34,865 bases of DNA from a bacterium UBP2_UBA5202 (GTDB lineage: Bacteria > Edwardsbacteria > AC1 > EtOH8): NCBI GenBank assembly GCA_002412795.1, contig DHVS01000002.1:1-34865 (forward strand), in the 5' to 3' direction. The position numbers were made by a program, and so were the translations under genes. Below the pieces are notes generated by a model. That model had not been told where the DNA came from. It saw nothing but the letters and a program-made list of their open reading frames with translations, and searched no databases. Positions 1 to 7,915 of this stretch are shown one piece after another; within the stretch, counting starts at the first letter, position 1; each line of letters opens with the position of its first letter.

Positions 1-23
1 TTTACACAAATCATTTTACACCC

Positions 24-680
24 TCACGGCCTATCAGTAGTAATAAAATAACCTGAATCATTTGTCGTCTTAACAAACGACCAATAATATTTCATCAATA
101 ATGGTATGAGATCACTGATGCTACGCTGCTCTATTTTAAAATGCATTTCATTTGCAACCTTAATATTATAATCTCCATTTTCATGAAATTTCAATATGTT
201 TTCATAGGTTGCTTCTTTATTTGTGACGTTACCGCTATTATTCTTTATTTTCCTCATTGTCAATTCGTATTGTACCTTAGACGATAATGTAATACTTAAT
301 ACAATATTTGCAATATCCTCATAAAACTTACGGATTTTTTCACGATTTTGTGGTGACCTTACTGCTAATAATGCCATTAAATTAATGATATATATTTTTT
401 CGTCCCCTGCAAAATATTTACTATTACCTATATTATGTAGTACTTTTGCTAACTTGCTCTCAAACTTCGAAAAACTATTTTCTAAGGCATCTTGCTGAAT
501 ATTTTTAACATTTACTTTATTAAAATCCCTAATGCATGCTACATTTCGGGGTCTAGTTAAAAATTTAGTTTCATCCACAAGATCAAAAACATGCAATACC
601 CCCTTTTTTCCAAAACTATCAGCAAAACCGCGTAGATAACATTGCGGTATGTAATGATGAGTCCTCGCTATATTACCCAT
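24..680 (-). CDS. DUF4238-family protein, C-terminally truncated
   Basis: The N-terminus (HHYIPQCYLRGFAD, residues 8-21) is the signature opening of DUF4238 proteins. The last residues, YFITTDRP, match the family's internal 'FITSDxP' motif, which is normally followed by several tens of further residues. Here a TGA stop comes directly after that motif, so the 218-residue product appears to lack its C-terminal part, and neither other frame continues convincingly in the bases left before the window edge. The gene is much more AT-rich than the genes further in, which suggests horizontal acquisition. No clear Shine-Dalgarno precedes the ATG. DUF4238 has no firmly established biochemical role; it turns up in defence and mobile neighbourhoods, but nothing here proves that. 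It may be a decaying gene. Confidence 0.7.
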   Translation of the reverse strand: MGNIARTHHYIPQCYLRGFADSFGKKGVLHVFDLVDETKFLTRPRNVACIRDFNKVNVKNIQQDALENSFSKFESKLAKVLHNIGNSKYFAGDEKIYIINLMALLAVRSPQNREKIRKFYEDIANIVLSITLSSKVQYELTMRKIKNNSGNVTNKEATYENILKFHENGDYNIKVANEMHFKIEQRSISDLIPLLMKYYWSFVKTTNDSGYFITTDRP

Positions 681-798
681 AAAAAAGACTGTAGATTAGT
701 TTACCATTTTTAATAACTATACAATTAATCTTTGGCAAAATCAAGTTAAATATGACATTTAAAGGCATCCGCCACAAATTAACAAAAACATTTTCCCC

Positions 799-2151
799 TC
801 ACTCCGCCTTCCTCACTTTAGCCTTCACCGTCTTGGTAAAATACCCCTTGGCCGAGTAGGTCGGAGACATGGTCACGCTTATCGTGTACTCCCCGGCCGG
901 GGCCGGCTTCCCCTTGTCATCCTCGCCGTCCCAGATCAAAAAGTTCTCCCCCAGTTTTTCCCGGAACTCGTTCAGCAACTGCCGTACCGGCTGGTTCAAA
1001 GAATCCAGTATCTGAATGTTCAGGTCGGCCGGCTCGTAAAGCTGCAGCACGATGGTGGCTCCGGGATGCAGGCTGTCTATCACGCCCGGCGAGACCTGCT
1101 TGATGTATCCGTCTATCCCTATCCAGTAATACTGGGCCGACTCCCGCTCCATCACGAACACCTGCCCAAAGCGCTTCCAGACGGCTATCCCCCGGGGCGA
1201 TTCGAATTCCATTTCCCCAAGTCCCTGCCTCCCGAAACTGGCCACGTATTTAAGATGGCGGTCGAACTTGTGGACCAGGTGGTTGACCATGTCGGTGGCG
1301 TAAAGGTTTCCGAAATAGTCCAGAGCCAGGTAGGAGAAGTAGGCCCCCGGCAGGCCGATGTCGGTGTTGGCGATCCGGGCCACCAGCCGGCCCTGCTGGT
1401 CGAATTTTTGGATCCGGGCGCAGATGGAATCGGCCACGATGACGGCGGTCTCCTTGAAGAATGTCCAGCTGTCGCCGAAGCCCTGGACCGCTATCCCAAA
1501 GGGCTCGTCCAGCACTCCCTCTCCTCCGAAGCTTGATATATTGTTCCCCAAAGAATCGTAGACCGCCACCCGGTTGTGCCCGGTATCGGTGACATATAAC
1601 TGCCCCCGGTTGTCCACCGCGCAGCCCTGGGGATGCAGCAACTCCCCCTCGCCGATGTGGCGGACGAACTTGAGGGTTTCCTTGCGGTTCTGCAGGCAGA
1701 CCACCCGGCTGTTGTTCAGGTCGGCCACATAGACCCTGCCGTCCTCGGTGGCGGCGATCCCCCGCGGGGTGTGGAACTGCCCCGGCCCGCTGCCCATCTG
1801 GCCGAAGGACTTCAGGCCGGTCAAGCCCTGGTTGTAGATGACCTGGTTCCTGCCGGAGTTTACCATGTAAACGGTGACATCGTCATCGTCATCTCCGGTC
1901 TTCGGGTTGTCGGTCTCGGCCAGCCTGACGCAGGCCACGCCCTGGGGATCCTCGAACCGCGAGCCCCAGCCCAGCAGCAGCTTCAGGTAGAACGTCCCAG
2001 CCCGGTGAAACCCCAGGGAATGCCCGAAAGGCGGATAGACCAGCAAGGACGGCTGGTATTCCTGAGCCGTTCCTTTGCCTGCAAAGCTTAAAAGCAGAAA
2101 TAACATGAACGTCCAAATCAGGAAATGGGAAATGGGAAATCGTAGTTTCAT
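799..2151 (-). CDS. Secreted NHL-repeat beta-propeller protein with C-terminal FlgD-like Ig domain
   Basis: A 450-residue protein with an N-terminal signal peptide (hydrophobic about residues 9-24, cleavage probably near AQ at 29-30). NHL-type repeats fill about 50-345, seen as repeated units of the form 'F..P.GIA....G.vYVaD..N.Rv..f' (for example RVYVADLNNSRV and QLYVTDTGHNRV), predicting a six-bladed propeller. The C-terminal ~90 residues (WDGEDDKGKPAPAGEYT) are a FlgD-type Ig-like domain, often found at the ends of surface or secreted proteins in FCB-related bacteria. The start ATG overlaps the stop of the upstream lytic transglycosylase (ATGA, 4 bp), so the two are translationally coupled. 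It probably acts in the periplasm or on the cell surface as a binding scaffold; ligand unknown. Family call is strong, function is inference. Confidence 0.85.
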   Translation of the reverse strand: MKLRFPISHFLIWTFMLFLLLSFAGKGTAQEYQPSLLVYPPFGHSLGFHRAGTFYLKLLLGWGSRFEDPQGVACVRLAETDNPKTGDDDDDVTVYMVNSGRNQVIYNQGLTGLKSFGQMGSGPGQFHTPRGIAATEDGRVYVADLNNSRVVCLQNRKETLKFVRHIGEGELLHPQGCAVDNRGQLYVTDTGHNRVAVYDSLGNNISSFGGEGVLDEPFGIAVQGFGDSWTFFKETAVIVADSICARIQKFDQQGRLVARIANTDIGLPGAYFSYLALDYFGNLYATDMVNHLVHKFDRHLKYVASFGRQGLGEMEFESPRGIAVWKRFGQVFVMERESAQYYWIGIDGYIKQVSPGVIDSLHPGATIVLQLYEPADLNIQILDSLNQPVRQLLNEFREKLGENFLIWDGEDDKGKPAPAGEYTISVTMSPTYSAKGYFTKTVKAKVRKAE

Positions 2152-3965
2152 AGCGGCTCCAGCAGCATTTTGTAAATGTAATAGTTCTCCATCACCACTT
2201 TCACGTACTTCCTGGTCTCGGCCAGCGGTATCTCCTGCAGCAGAAAATCCTCGTCATCCTTGTCCTTCATCGGTTTCAGCCACTCCCGCACCCGGCCCGG
2301 CCCGGCATTGTAGGCCGCCAGGGCCTTCACCAGCGAGCCGTCGAACATCTTGACCATGGAAGAAAGGAATCTGGTCCCGTAGTCTATGGAGACCTGGGGA
2401 TGGTACAAAGTTTTGGTATCGAACTTCTTGACCTTGGACATCCGGGCCATGTGCTGGCCGGTCTTGGGCATCACCTGCATCAGACCCCGGGCCCCGGACC
2501 GGGAACGGGCCGAAGCTTCGAACTTGCTCTCCTGGCGGATCACCGCCAGCACCAGGGCCGGGTCCAGCTGGGAATCGTTCAGGCTCTGGGTTATGGAGCT
2601 CAGGTATTTTTGGGGATAGATCATCTGCAGCAGACTGATCTGCAGGGAATCCGGCAGGCGGACCACGGCCTTCTGGGCCCAGTAGATGGCCTTGGCCGGC
2701 AACCCGCACAGCTGGTAGGTGCGGGCCAGATAGTAATGGGAATAGGAACTCTTTCCCGAACCCGGCTCCAGGCCCCGGGCTGCCGCCGCCGCATCCTCCA
2801 GAAAACCCATCTGGGCCAGCCTTAACGCCAGCCGGCACTGCCGGGCCGAAGGTTCGTCTTCTTCCGCCGGCAGCCCGTCATCGCTTCCCCTTTTATTCTT
2901 CATCAGCCCTTTCAGCAATGACGGCAGGTCAAGGCTGTCGGCGGTCATCTCGCTCCAGGACCTTGATGACAGGACGTTCTGGGCTTTCAGCCCGTAATAG
3001 CTGTAACGGTAACTTTTGGCGGCGGTTAGGTAGTAAAGAAAAGCCTTGGCGTTGTCGCCCAGTTCGCCGGAGACCCGGCCGCACCAGTACAGGGTCTCGT
3101 CCAGCCGGTCGCCGGTGGAATAGCGGCGCAGCAGGGTGTTCCACTGCTCCAGGGCTGCGTTTCGCCGCCCTTTCTTGTATTGGCACCACCCGTATCTGAA
3201 GGCGGCGTCATCGGCCCAGACCGAGGACGGCTGATATTCAGCAGTTTTTTGGTAGGTCTCCATCGCCAGTTCCGTCTTACCCTGGCGCTCGTAACTGCGG
3301 GCCAGGGTATAGGCGGCCTCGCCCCGGTTGGGGCTGTTGGGATAAAGGCGGATAAATTCCTTCAGCAGATTCTGGGCCTTGGTGAACCTTTTCTTCCGGA
3401 TCAGCCGGTTGGCCGAAGTGATGGCGGTGCTGGCCCGGGGCGGCGGCGGGGCGGTAAAGGACGGTTTTTTGGCGGACGTCTGCCCGGATTGAATGTATGA
3501 GACCCAGTTTCTGAGCTCTTTAATTTTCAGTTTAAAATCTTCAGCTTTTTCAGTCTCCTCCATGCCTGAATAGCACCGGCTGAAACCCAGTAGGGCGTAG
3601 TCTTTTAAGGAAGTATCGGCCCGGGCCGCCTGGGCATAGAGCACTTCCGCCGTATGATAAGCCCCGGTCTTTTGGTAGAGATAAGCCCTTTGCCAGGGAA
3701 CCTCGGGACCGGTGGAGGGCCAGAGTGTGACCGCCCTGTTCAATGTTTTCAACGCCTGGGTATACTGCTTCAATGAGATCAGCAGGCCGGTCCTGGCATA
3801 AAAGGCCGCAGAATCAAGCCCCAGGCTGTCCAACAGCAACAGGGCCTTCTCCGGCTCTCCGGCCTGCTGCAGGGAAAGGGCTTTTTGAATGTCAGCCGGC
3901 GCAGCCGCGCCGGGAAGCGCCTGCACTGTTGACAGGAGTATGATTATGGTTAAAGCTTTGATCAT
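2148..3965 (-). CDS. Slt-type soluble lytic murein transglycosylase with TPR superhelix
   Basis: A 605-residue exported protein with a signal peptide at 1-22 (cleavage near PGAAA). Residues about 25-440 are helical TPR/Sel1-like repeats resembling the doughnut domain of E. coli Slt70. The C-terminal SLT (goose-lysozyme-like) domain, about 462-590, contains the catalytic motif LAVIRQESKF with Glu479, then SGARGLMQVMP and AYNAGPGRV, the three standard motifs. It should cleave the beta-1,4 MurNAc-GlcNAc bond of peptidoglycan to give 1,6-anhydroMurNAc. Length fits the Slt70 group. A GGACGG stretch just before the ATG may serve as ribosome binding site. It overlaps the following NHL protein gene by 4 bp, so the two probably form a small envelope operon. 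Confidence 0.92.
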   Translation of the reverse strand: MIKALTIIILLSTVQALPGAAAPADIQKALSLQQAGEPEKALLLLDSLGLDSAAFYARTGLLISLKQYTQALKTLNRAVTLWPSTGPEVPWQRAYLYQKTGAYHTAEVLYAQAARADTSLKDYALLGFSRCYSGMEETEKAEDFKLKIKELRNWVSYIQSGQTSAKKPSFTAPPPPRASTAITSANRLIRKKRFTKAQNLLKEFIRLYPNSPNRGEAAYTLARSYERQGKTELAMETYQKTAEYQPSSVWADDAAFRYGWCQYKKGRRNAALEQWNTLLRRYSTGDRLDETLYWCGRVSGELGDNAKAFLYYLTAAKSYRYSYYGLKAQNVLSSRSWSEMTADSLDLPSLLKGLMKNKRGSDDGLPAEEDEPSARQCRLALRLAQMGFLEDAAAAARGLEPGSGKSSYSHYYLARTYQLCGLPAKAIYWAQKAVVRLPDSLQISLLQMIYPQKYLSSITQSLNDSQLDPALVLAVIRQESKFEASARSRSGARGLMQVMPKTGQHMARMSKVKKFDTKTLYHPQVSIDYGTRFLSSMVKMFDGSLVKALAAYNAGPGRVREWLKPMKDKDDEDFLLQEIPLAETRKYVKVVMENYYIYKMLLEPL

Positions 3966-3996
3966 TCCGTCCGTTGATTATTTCAGTTGTTTTGCA

Positions 3997-4235
3997 TATT
4001 GTGGTCTATAGCCCCGCCACACTTCGACAAGAACTTCGGCAGGTGGTGCTGGGTGCTTGCCGAACTGCTCAGTCCGGCGGCTCAGTGTCAGGCGGGGGAC
4101 AAGCAGCGTTACCTGGTTGAAGGGCTAATCTGTAAAATCCGTGTTAATCCGTGTCCAATTATATTTTCGTGTTTCCTTCGGCGGAGTTTACCGTGAGCAT
4201 GCCGAATTGCTCAGGACAAGTTTTAGTGGGCAGCG
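3997..4235. repeat. Cluster of dispersed intergenic repeats
   Basis: The roughly 300-base gap between the transglycosylase and the DadA-like oxidase holds no gene. It contains (i) an imperfect palindromic block at 4017-4106 with CTTCGACAAG, GCCGAACTGCTCAGT and GGACAAGC elements; (ii) a tandem-like element at 4134-4156 (aatccgtgttaatccgtg); and (iii) an element at 4161-4234 ending TCAGGACAAG(T/C)TTTAGTGGGCAG that recurs at 17099-17143. Such motifs are widely scattered between genes in many environmental bacteria. Their origin is unknown; I infer REP/MITE-type elements. Confidence 0.6.
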
Positions 4236-4265
4236 AAATAAAAAAGGGCTTATTTGAATAAGCCC
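4236..4265 (-). terminator. Rho-independent terminator of the DadA-like gene
   Basis: On the minus strand a perfect 9-bp stem (GGGCTTATT / AATAAGCCC, 4246-4265, 2-nt loop) is followed directly by TTTTTTATTT. It starts at the base after the stop codon of the oxidase gene, so it closes the long redox/DUF6754 transcription unit. Confidence 0.9.
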
Positions 4266-5405
4266 CTATTTCATTGCCTCGGCCTGGGTGAAGTCCCGTT
4301 TAAGGGCGAATTCCGGATACTGCAGGTCCCTGCCGCCGGAAACTATCAGATCCGCCGCCACCCGCCCCATGGCCGGGCCCAGCATGAATCCGTGTCCGCA
4401 CATTCCGGCTACGGTGTAAAACCCGTCCAGGCCGGTGCGGTCCAGGATGGGGTTGCCGTCCGGGGTGTTCTCGTAACTGCCGGCCCACTGCCGGATGACC
4501 TTCAGGTCCTTAAGCCCCGGGACCAGTTTCAGCATCCGCTTGGGCATCTGGTGCAGGAACTCGAAGGTGGAATCGGTGGAATGGCCCGGCACGTTGGGAA
4601 CCGGGGTGTAGCAGCCGATGAACTGCCCGTTGTGCCTGTACTGCTGGAAATACCCGCCGTCGGCCCGGTAGTCCACCAGCATTGGGATGTTCATATACTC
4701 CACCCCCTCGGTGATCAGGGCCTCGTGCCGCTCGGCCTCCACCGGGATCTCGATCCCGGCCATTTGGCCGATGTCCCTGGACCAGGGACCGGCCGCGTTG
4801 ATCACCACGCCGGCCGAGAACTCCCGGCCGCTTTCGATCCTGACACCGGAAACCTTCCCGCCCTGCTGGAGGATATGGGTTGCTTTGGAAAAGGTGTGGA
4901 TGCTGCCCCCGGATTGCCTGATCTTTCCGGCGTAGCCCTGAACCACCGCAAAGGGGTAGGCCTGACCGTCCGAGGGGCAGTAGGAACCGCCCAAAAGCCC
5001 GGTGGCGTCCATTCCCGGGGTAATCTCCCGGCATTCATCGGCCTCCACCCAGCGCACGTCCTTTAAACCCGCCGCCTGCTGGACCGCGATGTTTGACAGG
5101 AAGGCCTGTTTTTTTTGGGGGCTGTGGGCCAGGAAGAGATACCCGCCGTTGTGCCAGTGGACGTCTGTTCCCAGTTCCTGCTCCATGTTCTGAAAATGTT
5201 TGACGCTCTCCATCATCAGCCTGATGGAGCCGGACGAGCTGAACTGCTGCCTGATCCCCCCGATGCAGCGCCCGGTGGAGCCGGAGCAGAGGTATCCCTG
5301 CTCCACTATCGCGACCTTTAAGCCCTTTTGTGAAAGATAGTAGCCGCAGGCCGTTCCGATGATGCCCCCGCCGATGATGACGGCGTCAGATTTATGGGCG
5401 CTCAT
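4266..5405 (-). CDS. DadA/HcnC-like FAD-dependent amine/amino-acid oxidase subunit (beta)
   Basis: A 379-residue flavoprotein of the glycine/D-amino-acid oxidase (DAO) superfamily. The dinucleotide-binding motif GGGIIGTACGYYL lies at 12-24, followed by the FAD-contacting segment GSTGRCIGGIRQQF, and the C-terminal flavin motif is GHGFMLGPAMGRVAADL. I chose the internal ATG at 5405 because the Rossmann fold begins there and the ATG overlaps the stop of the BFD gene (ATGA, 4 bp); the longer open frame has a low-complexity prefix read from the BFD gene in another frame. The size matches the 43-kDa beta subunit of Thermococcus-type proline dehydrogenase PDH1 and of HcnC. It likely oxidises a secondary amine or amino acid (proline, hydroxyproline, sarcosine or glycine) and passes electrons to the partner Fe-S/FAD subunits. 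Substrate is not readable from the sequence. Confidence 0.88.
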   Translation of the reverse strand: MSAHKSDAVIIGGGIIGTACGYYLSQKGLKVAIVEQGYLCSGSTGRCIGGIRQQFSSSGSIRLMMESVKHFQNMEQELGTDVHWHNGGYLFLAHSPQKKQAFLSNIAVQQAAGLKDVRWVEADECREITPGMDATGLLGGSYCPSDGQAYPFAVVQGYAGKIRQSGGSIHTFSKATHILQQGGKVSGVRIESGREFSAGVVINAAGPWSRDIGQMAGIEIPVEAERHEALITEGVEYMNIPMLVDYRADGGYFQQYRHNGQFIGCYTPVPNVPGHSTDSTFEFLHQMPKRMLKLVPGLKDLKVIRQWAGSYENTPDGNPILDRTGLDGFYTVAGMCGHGFMLGPAMGRVAADLIVSGGRDLQYPEFALKRDFTQAEAMK

Positions 5406-5680
5406 GGTTCCTTGTACTCCGCCAGGGCCTTGATGGTCAGGGGCTGCAGCGGCGCCCGCTGGGTGATGGGCCTCTGGTCCTCCGGCTTCTGTCCCAGCGC
5501 TTTGGCCAGCATCTGGTTGACCAGCCGGCGGCAGGTGCGGCCCTGGCAATGGCCCATCCCGGCCCGGGTCAGGCGCTTGACCTCGTCGGCGGTGGCGGCG
5601 CCCTGGGCGATGGCTTCCAGGATCTCAGACTCGGTGATGTCCTCGCAGCGGCAGACTATTTTGTCGGTGTTGCTTGCCAT
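5402..5680 (-). CDS. BFD-like [2Fe-2S] subunit of amine dehydrogenase complex (gamma)
   Basis: A 92-residue protein with the bacterioferritin-associated-ferredoxin fold signature: Cys10-x-Cys12 (VCRCEDIT) and Cys45-x4-Cys50 (GHCQGRTC), which ligate one [2Fe-2S] cluster. In Pseudomonas HcnB and in many amino-acid oxidase complexes this domain is fused to the FAD/NAD subunit; in archaeal PDH1 it is a separate ~10-kDa gamma subunit, as here. Its stop overlaps the start of the DadA-like gene by 4 bp, so the two are translationally coupled. The other expected subunits lie 7.4 kb or more upstream (13112-15857), separated by the duplicated DUF6754 cassette. It should carry electrons between the two flavoproteins in the cytoplasm. 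Confident on family, moderate on complex. Confidence 0.88.
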   Translation of the reverse strand: MASNTDKIVCRCEDITESEILEAIAQGAATADEVKRLTRAGMGHCQGRTCRRLVNQMLAKALGQKPEDQRPITQRAPLQPLTIKALAEYKEP

Positions 5681-5690
5681 AACTATGAAA

Positions 5691-5779
5691 AATGGGAATT
5701 ATTAAAATTGGAAAATAGGAATTGATTTCATGTTTCACAAAACAGCTTGGTTCCCATTTCCTATTTCCCAATTTCCTAT
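5691..5779. repeat. A/T-run inverted repeat between cassette 1 and the BFD gene
   Basis: Degenerate inverted repeat: AATGGGAATTATTAAAATTG at 5691-5710 and following bases against TTCCCATTTCCTATTTCCC at 5751-5769. The same word family recurs at 34822-34842 and, in the opposite orientation, at 2121-2140. It is a dispersed repeat of unknown origin that fills the 99-base gap where the redox operon resumes. Confidence 0.5.
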
Positions 5780-6412
5780 TTATTTGATGATATGTATCCA
5801 GTCGGTCAGCAGGAACTGCACCCGGCCGATCAGCAGGGATATCCGGCCCATCACGGTGTTGCCGAAGCTGGCCCCGAAGCCGATCATGATGAACCAGACC
5901 CCGATGTTGGCCGAGACCCTTAACAGTCCTTTTTGTTCCCGGGAGAAGAAGAAGTAGCTTAGGGTGGTGATCACCCCGAACAGGGTCACGATTCCCCAGA
6001 TCAGGCCCCATCCGCCCAGTTTAAGGTTGGTGGCGTCGGCCAGGGCGCTCTGCATCTGCTTCAGGATATTGGTCTGAATGGTCGGGGCCAGGCTCATCCC
6101 GCTGCCGGTTCCCAGTAATACCGCCATGGGAATGAGTATCAGCCAGCCGGTTTTCTGGTTGAACCGGAAGAAGAACATCATCCCCAAAAGGCCGGGTATG
6201 ATGAACCACCAGTTGTGCTGCTGAAAGAGCGGCACAAAAAGATTGGGCACGATGGCATTGTTCCAGTAAACCGCTACCCCGTAGCCGGCCGAGATGCCCA
6301 CGAACAAATGCTCGGCAAAGCGGTAGAACGGGTTTTCCTTGTATAAAAAGGAAAAGATGCACAGCGTTAAAATGGCTGCCACCCACACCCAGGGATTGGT
6401 TGAAAATATCAT
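5780..6412 (-). CDS. DUF6754-cassette polytopic membrane protein A, copy 1
   Basis: A 210-residue integral membrane protein with about six hydrophobic helices (around 7-23, 36-52, 68-84, 89-104, 135-156, 168-186). I do not recognise a named family. It is the last gene of cassette copy 1 and starts 2 bp after the stop of gene B. The paralogue at 9296-9928 is also exactly 210 residues and shares RFAEHLF (31-37), the FFSRE-KG pattern (155-162), IMIGFGA (175-181) and a C-terminus of the form QFL-TDWIH-IK. The invariant charged residues (RFAEH, SREXKG, TDWIH) next to membrane segments suggest functional or assembly contacts rather than simple hydrophobic drift. The charge pattern does not resemble a known transporter family to me. 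Probably an inner-membrane scaffold of the cassette complex (inference). Confidence 0.8.
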   Translation of the reverse strand: MIFSTNPWVWVAAILTLCIFSFLYKENPFYRFAEHLFVGISAGYGVAVYWNNAIVPNLFVPLFQQHNWWFIIPGLLGMMFFFRFNQKTGWLILIPMAVLLGTGSGMSLAPTIQTNILKQMQSALADATNLKLGGWGLIWGIVTLFGVITTLSYFFFSREQKGLLRVSANIGVWFIMIGFGASFGNTVMGRISLLIGRVQFLLTDWIHIIK

Positions 6413-6414
6413 TT

Positions 6415-7272
6415 TTATGCTCCTTGCTTCTTGCTCTGGTTGTGACGGGCCACCAAATAACCCACGTTGCCTATGATGATGAAGGCCATCAGCAGCAGGT
6501 GGACGATGGAGACCGCGTCCATTCCCTTGCCGGCCACCCTGGGAGCCTTGGAATATCCGTTCTTCTGGTTTAGATACTCATATTCGCTGGCGCCCTTCAT
6601 ACCGTTCAAAAGGCCCACCAGCTGTCCGGACTGCAGGAACGGATAGTAATCGGCAGTGCTGACCGCGGTGCAGCCCGAACCCACGTTGGCGTGGTAGCGG
6701 GTCCCGGCGTAGGCTATCCAGCTCTGGGTGATGGCGCTTCCGGCGATGGAGACCACGATGGGGATATCGGCGTAATTCCGGACGTTGGCCATCATCGGCA
6801 GGCTGTCCAAGGACTTCCCGTAAAAATCGGCGGGAAAGGCCTGCCGGATGTTCTCTCCTATGGACATCATCACGATGGACGACCCCGGTTTGAACCCTAA
6901 AAAGGCGTAATCCCGGCCGTATACGGCGTCGTATTCCGGCGCGATCTTTTTCAGGGCCGCTTCCGACAGCGCTGCCCCGTTGGGGTCCAGGGTCAGTACT
7001 ATCACCCGGACTTTTTTGGCGAAGCAGTGCCGGATGATGGATTCCAGCATGGGCTGCAGCTCCGGCATCATCGAGGGGCTGTAATCGGCCGCGATCACCA
7101 CCGGCTGGCTCTGGGGCGGGATCTTATCTATGAAATCGTACAGTTTGATGGTGTATTTCCCGGGGATGGTGGGCAGGTTCATCGGAATGATCAGCGGGAC
7201 GATCACCGCCACCGCCACCATCAGGAAGATGTACCTGCGGTTGATCTTGGTCAGGTTTTCTAAAATCTTCAT
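6415..7272 (-). CDS. DUF6754-cassette membrane-anchored Rossmann-like protein B, copy 1
   Basis: A 285-residue protein with one N-terminal TM (about 14-32, preceded by KINRR) and one C-terminal TM (about 252-274, followed by RHNQSKK). By the positive-inside rule the ~215-residue globular part lies outside the cytoplasm. That part opens with alternating beta/alpha pattern (PVVIAADYSPSM, then KKVRVIVLTLDPNG), suggesting a Rossmann-like three-layer fold. Residues shared with the paralogue at 9957-10814 include D-Y-x-P, a G-F/Y-K/R-P-G turn, LPMM-N, NY-DI, AGS, AGT, YPFLQ and GMKG-EYE. No known catalytic signature is visible. Its ATG overlaps the stop of gene C by 4 bp, and its stop sits 2 bp before gene A. 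Function unknown. Confidence 0.8.
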   Translation of the reverse strand: MKILENLTKINRRYIFLMVAVAVIVPLIIPMNLPTIPGKYTIKLYDFIDKIPPQSQPVVIAADYSPSMMPELQPMLESIIRHCFAKKVRVIVLTLDPNGAALSEAALKKIAPEYDAVYGRDYAFLGFKPGSSIVMMSIGENIRQAFPADFYGKSLDSLPMMANVRNYADIPIVVSIAGSAITQSWIAYAGTRYHANVGSGCTAVSTADYYPFLQSGQLVGLLNGMKGASEYEYLNQKNGYSKAPRVAGKGMDAVSIVHLLLMAFIIIGNVGYLVARHNQSKKQGA

Positions 7273-7907
7273 TTTCCTCCTCCTCCCAGCCAGCTGCGTT
7301 CAATGCCCAATATTATTTTCAGCGAAGTGGCCGTCATTCCCAGCCCCACTCCGAACAGGATCCCCCGCTTGGCCGCCATGTTGGGAACCATCATGATCCA
7401 TTCTGCGATATCGGGTATCTTTGACCAGAGCAGGGAGCCGAAGGGCACCACCCCCAGCATGATTATGAACCCGGAGATCAGCAGCAAAGCCGCTTCCTGG
7501 GAACGGGCCCGGAAGGCCCGGTAGGCCGCCGAGGCCATGTAAAAGGCCAGAATGGCGAACATGGCCGAATCCATTGGAGCCTGGACGTAAAGAAACAGTG
7601 TGCGATACAACTGGCCCAGGGACTCCATTCCTTCTACCCGCCCTAAAATTCCCAGCAAAGCCATCACCAACATTGCTATCAGGGTTACAATGCTGTTCCA
7701 CCAATGAGGTTTGCGCCTCTGGATCTTCAACATATGGTGGTTGATCAGGCTGCCGATGGCCAGCACTATGGCAAAGGCGCTGATAACTATCTCCCACTGC
7801 AGGGTGGTCTGGTAGATGTTGGTTGAGATCTGACTGGGGATGAAAAACTGAATGAAGAATACTATCCCCAGGGTCAGCACTATTATCAATGGTATTTGTC
7901 TTTTCAT
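7269..7907 (-). CDS. DUF6754-cassette six-TM protein C, copy 1
   Basis: A 212-residue membrane protein with about six helices (5-23, 38-57, 72-90, 111-128, 138-156, 182-200). The most conserved stretches against its paralogue (10819-11439, 206 residues) are FAILAFYMASA, YRAFRA and EA-LLLIS in the middle, and VPNMAAKRGI, TATSLKIILGIER near the C-terminus. I have a vague memory of similar uncharacterised proteins in other candidate phyla and Chloroflexi but cannot name a family. Gene D ends 8 bp upstream and gene B overlaps it by 4 bp, so the four genes are one operon. It is most likely a core membrane subunit of the cassette complex; transport, anchoring or secretion would all be compatible. 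Confidence 0.8.
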   Translation of the reverse strand: MKRQIPLIIVLTLGIVFFIQFFIPSQISTNIYQTTLQWEIVISAFAIVLAIGSLINHHMLKIQRRKPHWWNSIVTLIAMLVMALLGILGRVEGMESLGQLYRTLFLYVQAPMDSAMFAILAFYMASAAYRAFRARSQEAALLLISGFIIMLGVVPFGSLLWSKIPDIAEWIMMVPNMAAKRGILFGVGLGMTATSLKIILGIERSWLGGGGK

Positions 7908-7915
7908 TTTGCTCC

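Noticed and set aside
4254..5066. A 270-codon open frame on the plus strand
   Set aside because: Antisense to the DadA-like gene; its start lies in the terminator stem, and its composition is that of a shadow frame.
5406..5549. 48-residue N-terminal extension of the DadA-like protein
   Set aside because: The extension is read from the BFD gene in another frame, is Gly/Ala/Pro-rich, and precedes the Rossmann motif without any counterpart in the family.
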